From Deltaproteobacteria bacterium (GTDB lineage Bacteria > Myxococcota_A > Polyangia > Haliangiales > SHYZ01), in NCBI GenBank assembly GCA_016210055.1, contig JACQUZ010000012.1:1-40620 (forward strand): a stretch of DNA of 40,620 nucleotides, written 5' to 3'. The notes below the pieces were generated by a model that was not told where the DNA came from, did not search any database, and saw only the letters and a program-made list of their open reading frames with translations. The position numbers were made by a program, and so were the translations under genes. Position 1 is the stretch's first letter; every line of letters starts with the position of its first letter. Of the stretch, positions 24,852 to 33,516 are shown in pieces.

Positions 24852-27533
24852 CTAATCCTCCGTTCGATAAGAGCAGCTCTTGCCACCTGGCGCGGAGTAC
24901 CCGTTTCCTTCGGCATCCACATAAATGGCATTGGTCGTAAACCTGGGTACCCGCCTTGGATTAAACTGGGGCAGGCCCCTTGGTTGAGCCTTCTCGCCAA
25001 AGCCCAGCACCACCACGTGGGAATCCCTTGCGATCTCCAGCGGCAACACGGCGTCGTGCTTGATCACCGCGCTGGGATTCGTGGCAGGGACATCCATGGC
25101 CTCATCGCAGTTCACGAATACCTTGAAGTGCGTCACGTCGATCTCCGGAATCGCCTCGATGTGCACCTTCAAGTCAACCTTCCCAGCCGTGGCCGCCGCG
25201 GTGTCCCCAAGCCCCTTGTCACCGATCGAGACGCGGGCGAATGCGCCGGTGCTGACCACGACTCGCCCATTCACCATGGCATCCACGAGGTCGTCCTCCT
25301 TGAACTCCGTCACCTTATCGGTAGACGAGGCGAAGTAGGTTCGCGGGCTCCCCATGGAGTCGATCCCATGCTCGTCCGTTACACCAACGGCCGTCACCTT
25401 GCGGCCGTGGTTCAGGAAGCTCACCCAATCGTCAAACAGGCCTGTTCGAGGGTCCCCCGGGGCGGCAAACACGTCCTGGGGACCGTTCATGTATTCAATC
25501 GTGTTGAAGTCCCAAGACCAGAGCGAAGCATCGGCCTTGAGCCCAAGCGTCGTCGGGTCCGTGAGAATGGGCGCTCCAGCCAAGCGATCGTACCCAATGA
25601 GGCACATGTAATTGCACCCGGAACGCGGATGATTGAGCGTGACTACCCGTGCGCCCCGCTGCCGCTCTGCTGCAAAGATCTGACCGATATCCATCCCGTA
25701 CCATCTTATGTAATTGCCGCGATCCTCCTTATCGCCCGGCGTGACCGGATACATGATGGTGTGCTCCGGAATGGTCGCGGTCACCTCCTCACCCACCACA
25801 GTGGCCACCCAGTCCTGCAAGCCAGTCTCCTCTACTCCAGGCGACCAATCGACGATGGTTTCGTGGTCCGTCGAAACTACGACTTCCAAGCCAGACGCAG
25901 CCACTGTCCTAATGCGGTCCGCCACGGGCACCTCGCTGTCTGCGCTGGGAGACGCATGCACGTGCGTGTCCACCGAAAGAAACCCCGTCGTGTCGACCAA
26001 GTGTTCGAGCCGGGCTTCTAGGTGCGCAGTGGCGTCGGCAGCGACGTGAACGGCCCCGTGGACCACGCTGTATTCGAATCCACGGGTCACGCTGAATTCG
26101 TAGTCCCCCGGCGGGAGCATCGCCTCACCAATTCCAGATTGGAGGTGAAGCTCCCGCACGCTTCGCGAATCCTTATAAAACGTAATCTTCGCAGGTATTG
26201 GACGATCGCTCGTGTCCTTGATGCTGTACATGACCGTGCCCCCTCTATCGAACCCAACCTCCAAGTCCCCGCGGTGAGCACGAGTAAAAATCCTTGGCTC
26301 AGGATCTGGACGCCCGGTTGACCGAGCCACGAGCCGGTACTCCATGGTGTCGTCGCCAAAATCAGCGATCTCGCCAGAGAAGCGTCCTTCTTCATCGCTG
26401 ACGAAGCCGTCCAGCACCTGCCATTCCGCGTGCTTGTTCTTCACCTGCAAGTCGATTTCGACGCCGCCAAGGCCTCCCCCCGACTTCTTGTCCAGGATCC
26501 GCCCCGTAATTGGGAGCAGCTTGTACTGCCGCCAGCGCTGGTTAAGGGGTTGGAGGTGTCTCACCGCGCTGTTTCCGTCGGTACCTCCCACGCTGACGAA
26601 GAAACGCATCGACGCCTTGTCCCCAGCCTGGCCTGCTGGTGCAAGCGCGAGCGGTGCTCCGAGCGCCTGATCGAGATCGAGGAGTGCATTGACTCCCGAG
26701 AGGTTCGTCGTGGCCATGTTCGGCGACTCAATGGCAATCGCATAAGAGCCCTCCCCAGCACTGGCCATGAGCCAAGGGACCTTCACGCGCAGGTTAAACC
26801 CGCCAATGGAGGTTGCCCCGTCGGCAAAGGACTTCGCTGGCGTGCTGTCACTGAGAAACAGGGCACCGCCCGCGAGCATCTCTTGCGGCTCGCTGGCCTG
26901 GTTGGTGACCTGCAGCTCCATCTTGAGGACGTTGGCGTCGGGCTCCAGGATGTAGTCGAGCGCGAGCTTGACGCCGAGTGGCTTGCTGAGCGGCTTCGTC
27001 TTGCCGGACTTGAAGGCTTCGCGAATCAGCTCGAGCTCGACAAGCCAAAAGTAGTCGTCGGTTCCGTGGACGCGGACCACGGCCGCCTTTCCATTTGACC
27101 CGTCGTTCAAGACCTCAATCGATTCACTCTTGAACGCCCGCAGGATCGAACGGTTGAAATCCTTGGTGTCCAGCTTTCCGAGCATCACGCCGATTTCGCC
27201 GAACCGCTCCTGATTGGCTTGCGCGCATCCGTCGACGGCAACGGCGTCCACGACCATTCCGCCGTAGTAGTAATAGGTTTTTATTTTCTCGACGCCCTGG
27301 ATGACGAATCCGGCCTTGTTATTCATGAGCAGGTAGTCCCCGACGCCGCCCACCGCCTCCGGCCCCACCATTTTTTGCCTGGGATCGGAAATCCGTTTCG
27401 CGAGGGAGCGTCCGGCCCTCGGACATCCGTCGAGGAAAAGCCCCTCGCCGGTCGGTTCCGAGGAACCTCCCCCCGAGCAACCGAGGAAAAGAAGCAGCCC
27501 AAACACACGCCAGCGAGAATAACGAGATGTCAT
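24852..27533 (-). CDS. Large lipoprotein with PHP-type (CehA/McbA-like) metallohydrolase domain
   Basis: This 893-residue protein starts at ATG 27533, after a GGGGG ribosome-binding site, with a signal ending LFLGC (Cys about 19) and a Gly/Ser linker. The N-terminal 400 residues form beta-rich domains without recognisable motifs. Carboxypeptidase-regulatory/Ig-like segments follow (about 335-520; ITGRILDKKSGGGLGGVEI, PIPAKITFY, PPGDYEFSVTRG). The C-terminal PHP-like domain (about 520-760) has DTHVH (His524, His526), STDHE (Asp556-His557), TLNHPRSG (His635) and a late TDEHG, matching the metal ligands of CehA/McbA-type phosphoesterase/hydrolase proteins. It is likely outer-surface anchored. 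Its divergent neighbour is the cytolysin-like gene, and the two share a 267 bp intergenic region. Confidence 0.85.
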   Translation of the reverse strand: MTSRYSRWRVFGLLLFLGCSGGGSSEPTGEGLFLDGCPRAGRSLAKRISDPRQKMVGPEAVGGVGDYLLMNNKAGFVIQGVEKIKTYYYYGGMVVDAVAVDGCAQANQERFGEIGVMLGKLDTKDFNRSILRAFKSESIEVLNDGSNGKAAVVRVHGTDDYFWLVELELIREAFKSGKTKPLSKPLGVKLALDYILEPDANVLKMELQVTNQASEPQEMLAGGALFLSDSTPAKSFADGATSIGGFNLRVKVPWLMASAGEGSYAIAIESPNMATTNLSGVNALLDLDQALGAPLALAPAGQAGDKASMRFFVSVGGTDGNSAVRHLQPLNQRWRQYKLLPITGRILDKKSGGGLGGVEIDLQVKNKHAEWQVLDGFVSDEEGRFSGEIADFGDDTMEYRLVARSTGRPDPEPRIFTRAHRGDLEVGFDRGGTVMYSIKDTSDRPIPAKITFYKDSRSVRELHLQSGIGEAMLPPGDYEFSVTRGFEYSVVHGAVHVAADATAHLEARLEHLVDTTGFLSVDTHVHASPSADSEVPVADRIRTVAASGLEVVVSTDHETIVDWSPGVEETGLQDWVATVVGEEVTATIPEHTIMYPVTPGDKEDRGNYIRWYGMDIGQIFAAERQRGARVVTLNHPRSGCNYMCLIGYDRLAGAPILTDPTTLGLKADASLWSWDFNTIEYMNGPQDVFAAPGDPRTGLFDDWVSFLNHGRKVTAVGVTDEHGIDSMGSPRTYFASSTDKVTEFKEDDLVDAMVNGRVVVSTGAFARVSIGDKGLGDTAAATAGKVDLKVHIEAIPEIDVTHFKVFVNCDEAMDVPATNPSAVIKHDAVLPLEIARDSHVVVLGFGEKAQPRGLPQFNPRRVPRFTTNAIYVDAEGNGYSAPGGKSCSYRTED

Positions 27534-27657
27534 CGAGGCACCCCCAGCCGCGGCAGAATTGGTCATACCAATTTCAATTGAGCCAGCTTGCCAGAAGGCT
27601 TCATTAGGTACAATCCGATATCTGCCTTTTTGGGCAAATCGGGTCAATTGTCCTACC

Positions 27658-27675
27658 TGGGGACAGGTGTCCCCA
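27658..27675. promoter_or_regulatory. 18 bp palindrome (operator candidate) between cytolysin and PHP lipoprotein genes
   Basis: TGGGGACA and TGTCCCCA form a perfect 8 bp inverted repeat around a central GG. It sits in the 267 bp divergent region, 125 bp before the PHP gene start and 126 bp before the cytolysin start. Two-fold symmetric sites of this size are typical dimeric-repressor operators. A clear -10/-35 is not seen beside it. Confidence 0.5.
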
Positions 27676-27800
27676 CGGGTCTGGACTCCCCTTTCGAACA
27701 CATCTAATTGAAATCACTATCACGCGGCCTGGTCCGGCGATTGCTATTTTGACGCTCGGTGTCAATGCGCCCGCACCAACGAAAGGAGAACGGAACCCCC

Positions 27801-29360
27801 ATGAGGCCCATATCCCGTTCGCTGCTCGCCGCGCTGTCCCTGCTCCCGCTTTCCTTCGCATGTAGCGTCGCCGATGAATTCAATCCGGAGCCCGAGATTC
27901 CTCCCATTCCTGCGGTCAAGGATGAACGGGGAAAAATCGACTCGTACATTCGCGGCCTCGAGCAGGTACCGGTCGACCCGCCTCAGATCATTGAAGGGGC
28001 GGATGACGTTCCCGTGCGCGAGGGGGATTACTCCTGCGCGACCCAGAACTTCACTGAGACCCGCCAGTATGACAAGCTCGTGGCATATACAGCGAACTCG
28101 GAGTCCTTGTGGCCCGGAGCCCTCATCCGAGGGGATGCAATTCAGACTGGGTTATTTACGCAGGTTGGATTTGAGCGAGCTCCCCTCGCCTTCTCGATCT
28201 CCCTCGAGAGCCTGTCGGGCGCAAAGTCGGCTATCATGCAACAGCCCAGCCTCTCTTCGTTCCGTGAGGAGCTTGGAAAGGTATTGGCAAGCGAGGTAAC
28301 AGGCGCGACCGCGGCCAGCCTCTATGCGGAAGTGGAGGAAGTCCACTCCAAGGATCAGCTCTCGCTAGCCCTTGGCGCTGGCGTTTCCTGGCCCGGAGTA
28401 GCCAGCTTCTCGACGAGCTTCAACTTTGACCGCAAGGACATCAAGAGCCGCTACCTCGTCAAGTACATTCAGGCCTATTACACCGTGGATGTTGACCAAC
28501 CAGGAACTCCGAGCTCATTTCTCAACGACTCGGTCACCCTGAGTGAAGTCAAGTCCAAGCTTCCTCCCGGCAGCCCGCCCGTGTACGTCTCTTCCATCAC
28601 CTATGGACGCATGGTGTTGTTTACGTTCGAGTCTCAGTATTCCGCCGAGGAAATGGAGGCAGCCCTCGACTTCGTGTACCGCGGGGGAGTGGACGTCTCG
28701 GGTAACGTGTCCCTGACGTACAAGGACATGATCTCCCGCTCCAACATCACGGCGTACATCCTCGGTGGGTCAGGCGGTGAAGCAGCGAAGTCTATTGACA
28801 GCTACGCAGCGCTGATGGGGTTCATCAAGTCTGGCGGCAATTACACCAAGGATTCCCCCGGGGCACCGATCGCTTACAAGCTGGCCTACCTAAAAGACAA
28901 CACCCCTGCTCGCCTCTCCTTTACCGAGGAATACGAAGTCAAGAACTGCGAGCGCGTGAGCCAGCGCGTCAAGGTAACGCTAAAGAGCATTGACGTCGAA
29001 AGCGCAGGTGGCGATGCGGGCGACAACCTGGAGCTCTACGGGACCATCCGGGCAGAGGCCGAGACCACCGCCACCCTTTTTGACAAGGACGCCGGAAACC
29101 ATGTTCGGATCTCGCAAGGGCAGTTCTGGCCAACCCAAGGACATATCGCGGAATCGATCATCCACGTGGTGCCAAAAGCCGGCCACTCGATTTCGCTGCA
29201 CGTCAACCTGATCGACGATGACGGTATCTTCCCGCACGACACGATTGGCAATGAGGTCATTGTGGTCCCGATCGAGACTGGTTGGCGCAGAGACGTTCGC
29301 GTGCTCCTGACCGGCGACGATGCTCGCGTCGCGGTAACCATTGGATTGGAGCCCATCTAA
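27801..29360 (+). CDS. Cholesterol-dependent-cytolysin-like pore-forming protein (thiol-activated cytolysin family)
   Basis: The 519-residue product has a hydrophobic N-terminal signal with a Cys at about 21 (atypical lipobox). The middle (about 88-375) aligns with thiol-activated cytolysins. YTANSESLWPGALIRGD matches the start of the CDC fold. YTVDVDQPGTPSSFLNDSVT (about 227-246) matches the perfringolysin YTVSADLP...DDSVT strand. SITYGRMVLF, ITAYILGGSGGE (316-327, with the LGG turn) and TKDSPGAPIAYKLAYLKDNTPA (349-370) are further CDC hallmarks. The C-terminal domain (about 385-519) has no Trp-rich undecapeptide, so cholesterol recognition must differ; it instead looks like a beta-sandwich with an Asp-rich loop (IDDDGIFPHD). 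Function: membrane pore formation, inferred by homology. A GGAGA ribosome-binding site lies 12 bases before ATG 27801. Confidence 0.88.
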   Translation: MRPISRSLLAALSLLPLSFACSVADEFNPEPEIPPIPAVKDERGKIDSYIRGLEQVPVDPPQIIEGADDVPVREGDYSCATQNFTETRQYDKLVAYTANSESLWPGALIRGDAIQTGLFTQVGFERAPLAFSISLESLSGAKSAIMQQPSLSSFREELGKVLASEVTGATAASLYAEVEEVHSKDQLSLALGAGVSWPGVASFSTSFNFDRKDIKSRYLVKYIQAYYTVDVDQPGTPSSFLNDSVTLSEVKSKLPPGSPPVYVSSITYGRMVLFTFESQYSAEEMEAALDFVYRGGVDVSGNVSLTYKDMISRSNITAYILGGSGGEAAKSIDSYAALMGFIKSGGNYTKDSPGAPIAYKLAYLKDNTPARLSFTEEYEVKNCERVSQRVKVTLKSIDVESAGGDAGDNLELYGTIRAEAETTATLFDKDAGNHVRISQGQFWPTQGHIAESIIHVVPKAGHSISLHVNLIDDDGIFPHDTIGNEVIVVPIETGWRRDVRVLLTGDDARVAVTIGLEPI

Positions 29361-29380
29361 CAGTACCCTGTCACCCCGTT

Positions 29381-29410
29381 GAGACACCCCACGCGGGTCT
29401 CCATCTTTTT
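29381..29410 (+). terminator. Rho-independent terminator after cytolysin gene
   Basis: GAGACACCC (29381-29389) pairs with GGGTCTC (29395-29401) with one bulged A, followed by CATC and TTTTT (29406-29410). It begins 20 bases after the cytolysin stop, as expected for an intrinsic terminator. Confidence 0.65.
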
Positions 29411-29517
29411 CCCGCCCACTGTCCATCGCTGAACGGCGGCTCGACCTCATTGACTCACCACCTTGTGTGGCCAAAGAAATCGCTCGGGCGTCGGCCGTGC
29501 TCCAGGATTCCGCGAGC

Positions 29518-32500
29518 ATGATCGTTTTTCGACGAGCCTCTCGAGCCCCGCTCGGAGATACTCATGCTTGGAGACTGACGTCCTTGTCGTATCGCCCAGG
29601 AGAGCGGGTCACGGATCGGTTCGTGATAGAAAGCCTGGCTGGCACAGGCGGAATGGGGGAAGTGTACCGCGCTCGTGACACGAGCAGCGAGGAGCTCGTC
29701 GCCGTCAAGATGCTCCGCCTCCAGGACAGCACGCGCCTGGAGCGCTTCGAACGCGAGGCGAGCGTCCTGGCCGGCCTTCGTCATCCCGGTATCGTCCGCT
29801 ACGTGGCACACGGCGTCACTCCCGGCGGGGACCCGTTCTTGGCCATGGAATGGCTCGACGGGGAAGAACTCGGCAGGTATCTCTCGACCACTGGTCTTTC
29901 TGCTGCCGAAAGCGTCGCATTGGTCCAACGAGTCGCAGAGGCCATTGGGGCCGCCCACTCCGTCGGGGTAGTCCATAGGGATCTGAAACCCAGCAACCTG
30001 TTCCTCCTCGACGGGGATATCAACCGGGTGAAGGTCTTGGACTTCGGAATCGCCCGGCAGCGGCGAGCGACGGCCCAAGTGACCCAGACCGGCGCGCGGA
30101 TCGGAACCCCACGGTACATGGCACCAGAGCAAGTGCGCGGCGAGCGGGACCTGGACGCGCGAATAGATGTTTTTGCGCTCGGATGCGTCCTGTTTGAGTG
30201 CCTCACGGGAAGGGTAGCCTTTTCAGGTGACGACGAGCTGGCCGTGCTTGCCAAGATCCTGCTCGAAGAGCAACCCCGGGCCATCGCGTATTGTCCAGGC
30301 ATCCCACCGCAGCTCGATGAGCTCGTTACCCGGATGCTCGCGAAGGATCCCGCCGAAAGGCCTCGCGATGGGCATGCCGTCGCCCAGGAGCTCTCGAACC
30401 TCGGGACCATTGGTCCCACGGAACGGGTCCCGGCCAGGCGAGCCTCAGCCGCGATTAGCCGAGAGGAACAGCGCCTTCTTTGTGTTCTCTTGGCAAGCGA
30501 GCGTACGTCCTCACCTGGGGTCCGAGCCGACGAGGCGACGCTCAACATCCAAGATAGGGATAACGTGGCCCAGGCAATGCGAAGCGTCGTTGCGCCGTTT
30601 GGCGCCCGCCTCGAACGCCTTGCCGATGGCTCGGTGGTCGTCACTTTGTCGGGCTCCGGCGCGGCGACTGACCAGGCCGCGCAAGCTGCTCGATGTGCAC
30701 TTGCCCTCCGTCGGACGCTGCCCGTCCTGCCGATGGCGCTCGCTACGGGGCGTGGAGTGCTCTCGTCAAGCCTTCCGCTCGGTGAGGTCATCGACCGCGC
30801 CGCCAGTCTCCTGCGCACCGCACCGGCGCCGGACAAGGGCGACATGACAACGTGCCCGATCCACGTTGATGAGGTGACAGCAGGGCTGCTGTCATCAAGT
30901 TTCGACGTGACCGGGCGAGACGGTGGCCTCGCGCTCCGTGGTGAGCGGGAGCGGCAGGAGGAAAACAGGACCCTTCTCGGACGCCCGGTTCCGTTCGTCG
31001 GCCGAGATCGTGACCTTGCTTGGCTGCTGGGTCTATTCGAGGAATGCGTGTCCGAGCCCATTGCTCGTATTGCGCTCGTTCGCGCTCCGTCGGGAGTTGG
31101 GAAGTCCAGGTTGCGAAGCGAGTTCCAAGAGCGAATGAAGGAGACCTGCTCTCCGCTCGAAACATGGGTGAGCTGGGGCGATCCCATGCGCGCTGGCTCT
31201 CCGTTCGGAATGCTCGCGCAAGCAATCCGGCGCGCCGCAGGAATCGCTGAGACGGAGCCCATGGACGTCAAGCAGAGGAAACTCCAAGCGCGCATCGGCC
31301 GAAATCTTTCGGCGGAAAAAAAGACACGGGTCACGCAGTTCATGGCCGAGCTCTGTGGAATCCCGTTTCCCGACGAGGGGGAATCCGGGCTCCCCCTTCG
31401 CGCAGCGAGAGAGGACGCGACCCTCATGGGGCAGCAAGTCCAACGCGCGTGGGAGGATTGGCTCGCCGCAGAGACGGCGACGCAGCCCGTCGTCCTCATC
31501 TTGGAAGACCTTCACTGGGGGGACTCCCCCTCGATCAAGCTCGTCGATGATGCGATGCGCGCCCTTCACGATCGCCCGTTCATGGTCCTCGCGCTCGCGC
31601 GGCATGAGGTTCACGACCTGTTCCCGCGTCTCTGGGCAGAGCGAGGCCTTCACGAGCTTAGGCTCGGGGAGCTCTCGCGCAAGGCAAGCGAGAAGCTCGT
31701 GAAAGAAGCCCTAGGCAGCGCCATTGCCTCAAGTACCGTGCGCTCGATCGTTGAACGGGCCAGTGGAAACGCGTTCTACATTGAAGAGCTCATCCGCGCG
31801 GTGGCCGACGGGAAAGAGAACTCCCTGCCGGAAACCGTCCTTGCGATGGTCCAGGCACGCCTGGAGAGCATGGAGTCGGACGCCCGCCGTGTGCTCCGGG
31901 CGGGGAGCGTCTTTGGGCAGGCGTTCTGGCGTGGGGGTCTCATGGCCCTCCTTGGGACGGGGCATCGCACAGAGCTCGTGGACGAGTGGCTCGATGAGTT
32001 GATTGACCGCGAGGTCATCATGCGCGCGAGCGAGCGGAAGGGAACGACTGGCTTAGCCCGACGAGACGAGGCGTACGTCTTCCGGCACTCGATTGTCCGA
32101 GATGCCGCCTACGCGATGCTCACCCCCGACGACCTGCGACTCGGGCATCGGTTGGCCGCCGAGTGGCTCGAGCAGGCCGGTGAGTCCGAGGCAATCGTGC
32201 TCGCCGAGCATTTCGAGCTGGGCGGCGAACACGGGCGCGCCGTGGAGAAGTATCGGCGAGCGGCCGAGCAGGCGCTCGAGGCGAACGACCTCACCGCCGC
32301 AATTGCCCGCGCCGACCGAGGAATCGCTTGCGGGGCCACCACGGAGTCCTTGGGAATGCTTCGCCTGCTGCAGGCCGAAGCACATGCGTGGAGCGGCCAA
32401 TTTGCCCAAGCCGAGGAACGTGGCGTGGAAGCCCTCCAGTTGCTGCTCAAGGGAAGTGTCCCGTGGTGCAACGCCGTCGCCGAAGTGGCCCTCGCGAGTG

Positions 32501-33516
32501 GACGCCTCGCACACCAGGAACGCCTTGTCTCCCTCGGGAACGACCTTGCAGCCCTGGGACGGGACGGGGCGCAAGATGCGCGCGCACTCGTCATTTCTTG
32601 CGCCCGCGTGGGAGCACAGCTCTGCTTTGCCGGGCGCTACGACCTGGCCGATTCGCTCCTTGAAGTCGTGCTTCAAAAGGGCGCTCCAATCGTGGGCGTG
32701 GACCCCTGCGTTGCGGCCTTCACTCACCGCGCCCTCGAGATTCGCACCTCTTGCGCGGGAGATCTCGTCGCCAGCTTGGATCATGCCGCCAAGGCGGCGG
32801 CGAGCTATGAACGTATCGGCGATCTGCGGAACGCCTACCTCGAGCGTGGGAACCTCGGGTATGGGCTTGGCCAGCTCGGAGCCTACGAAAAAGCTGAAGA
32901 AGTCCTCCGCGCAGTCGTCTCGGCGGCCGATGCCCTAGGCCTTGCCAGCGTCACGGCACTCGCCAAGCAGAACCTTGGACTTGTCCTCGCGTTTCAGGGC
33001 TGCTTGGATGAGGCAAGGCGCGTCGAGGTGGAGGCATTGGAAGCGTGCATGAGGAGTAACGACCGACGCCTCGAGGCAAGCGCGCGGTCTTCTCTTGCCC
33101 TCATTCTGTGCCTCGCCGGGCTCCTGGGAGACGCCGAAAATGAGGCCGTTCTCGCCGTCGATCTCTCCCGGAAGATCCCACCATCACTCGCTCTCTCGCT
33201 CGCTGTGCTCGCTCGGATATGCCTTGGAAAAGGCGACCACGAACGGGCCCACGCCGTGGCGAGTGAAGCCATGTCCCTGCTCGAAAGGCTCGGGGGTCTC
33301 GACGAGGGCGAATCGCTCGTCCGCCTGATGCTCGCCGAAACGCTGCTTGCCATGGGAGATCGGGCGGCTGCGTGTCAGGTCATCATGAGAGCGCGCAATC
33401 GCCTCCTCGAGGCGAGTGCCCGGATCACGGATCCGACCTTGCAGGCGAGCTTCCTCGAGCGCGTTCCCGACAACGCGCGAATTCTTGCGTTGGCGAGCGA
33501 GTGGCTTGGGAACTAG
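29518..33516 (+). CDS. Ser/Thr kinase - degenerate cyclase - AAA/NACHT-like ATPase - TPR regulator (PknK-like)
   Basis: This roughly 1332-residue protein begins with a complete Hanks kinase (about 33-295): Gly loop AGTGGMGEVY, VAVK Lys64, HRDLKPSN with Asp155, DFG at 175-177 and APEQ. A region at about 310-470 resembles class III nucleotide cyclase fold but lacks the metal-binding Asp pattern, so it is probably a pseudo-cyclase. An ATPase domain follows: VGRD, Walker A APSGVGKSR (about 523-531) and a Walker B-like VVLILEDLHWGD. The C-terminal 500 residues are TPR-like helical repeats. The layout matches PknK/LuxR-family kinase regulators of myxobacteria. Start codon is uncertain: GTG 29467, ATG 29518 or TTG 29584 (GGAG before it) all fit. 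The stop shares CTAG with the opposing gene's stop. Confidence 0.9.
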   Translation: MIVFRRASRAPLGDTHAWRLTSLSYRPGERVTDRFVIESLAGTGGMGEVYRARDTSSEELVAVKMLRLQDSTRLERFEREASVLAGLRHPGIVRYVAHGVTPGGDPFLAMEWLDGEELGRYLSTTGLSAAESVALVQRVAEAIGAAHSVGVVHRDLKPSNLFLLDGDINRVKVLDFGIARQRRATAQVTQTGARIGTPRYMAPEQVRGERDLDARIDVFALGCVLFECLTGRVAFSGDDELAVLAKILLEEQPRAIAYCPGIPPQLDELVTRMLAKDPAERPRDGHAVAQELSNLGTIGPTERVPARRASAAISREEQRLLCVLLASERTSSPGVRADEATLNIQDRDNVAQAMRSVVAPFGARLERLADGSVVVTLSGSGAATDQAAQAARCALALRRTLPVLPMALATGRGVLSSSLPLGEVIDRAASLLRTAPAPDKGDMTTCPIHVDEVTAGLLSSSFDVTGRDGGLALRGERERQEENRTLLGRPVPFVGRDRDLAWLLGLFEECVSEPIARIALVRAPSGVGKSRLRSEFQERMKETCSPLETWVSWGDPMRAGSPFGMLAQAIRRAAGIAETEPMDVKQRKLQARIGRNLSAEKKTRVTQFMAELCGIPFPDEGESGLPLRAAREDATLMGQQVQRAWEDWLAAETATQPVVLILEDLHWGDSPSIKLVDDAMRALHDRPFMVLALARHEVHDLFPRLWAERGLHELRLGELSRKASEKLVKEALGSAIASSTVRSIVERASGNAFYIEELIRAVADGKENSLPETVLAMVQARLESMESDARRVLRAGSVFGQAFWRGGLMALLGTGHRTELVDEWLDELIDREVIMRASERKGTTGLARRDEAYVFRHSIVRDAAYAMLTPDDLRLGHRLAAEWLEQAGESEAIVLAEHFELGGEHGRAVEKYRRAAEQALEANDLTAAIARADRGIACGATTESLGMLRLLQAEAHAWSGQFAQAEERGVEALQLLLKGSVPWCNAVAEVALASGRLAHQERLVSLGNDLAALGRDGAQDARALVISCARVGAQLCFAGRYDLADSLLEVVLQKGAPIVGVDPCVAAFTHRALEIRTSCAGDLVASLDHAAKAAASYERIGDLRNAYLERGNLGYGLGQLGAYEKAEEVLRAVVSAADALGLASVTALAKQNLGLVLAFQGCLDEARRVEVEALEACMRSNDRRLEASARSSLALILCLAGLLGDAENEAVLAVDLSRKIPPSLALSLAVLARICLGKGDHERAHAVASEAMSLLERLGGLDEGESLVRLMLAETLLAMGDRAAACQVIMRARNRLLEASARITDPTLQASFLERVPDNARILALASEWLGN

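Noticed and set aside
24717..26021. Plus-strand ORF of 434 codons opposite the PHP lipoprotein
   Set aside because: No motif; the minus strand carries the PHP metal-ligand set.
29799..31499. Minus-strand ORF of 566 codons inside the kinase/TPR gene
   Set aside because: Ser/Arg-rich shadow opposite intact kinase motifs.
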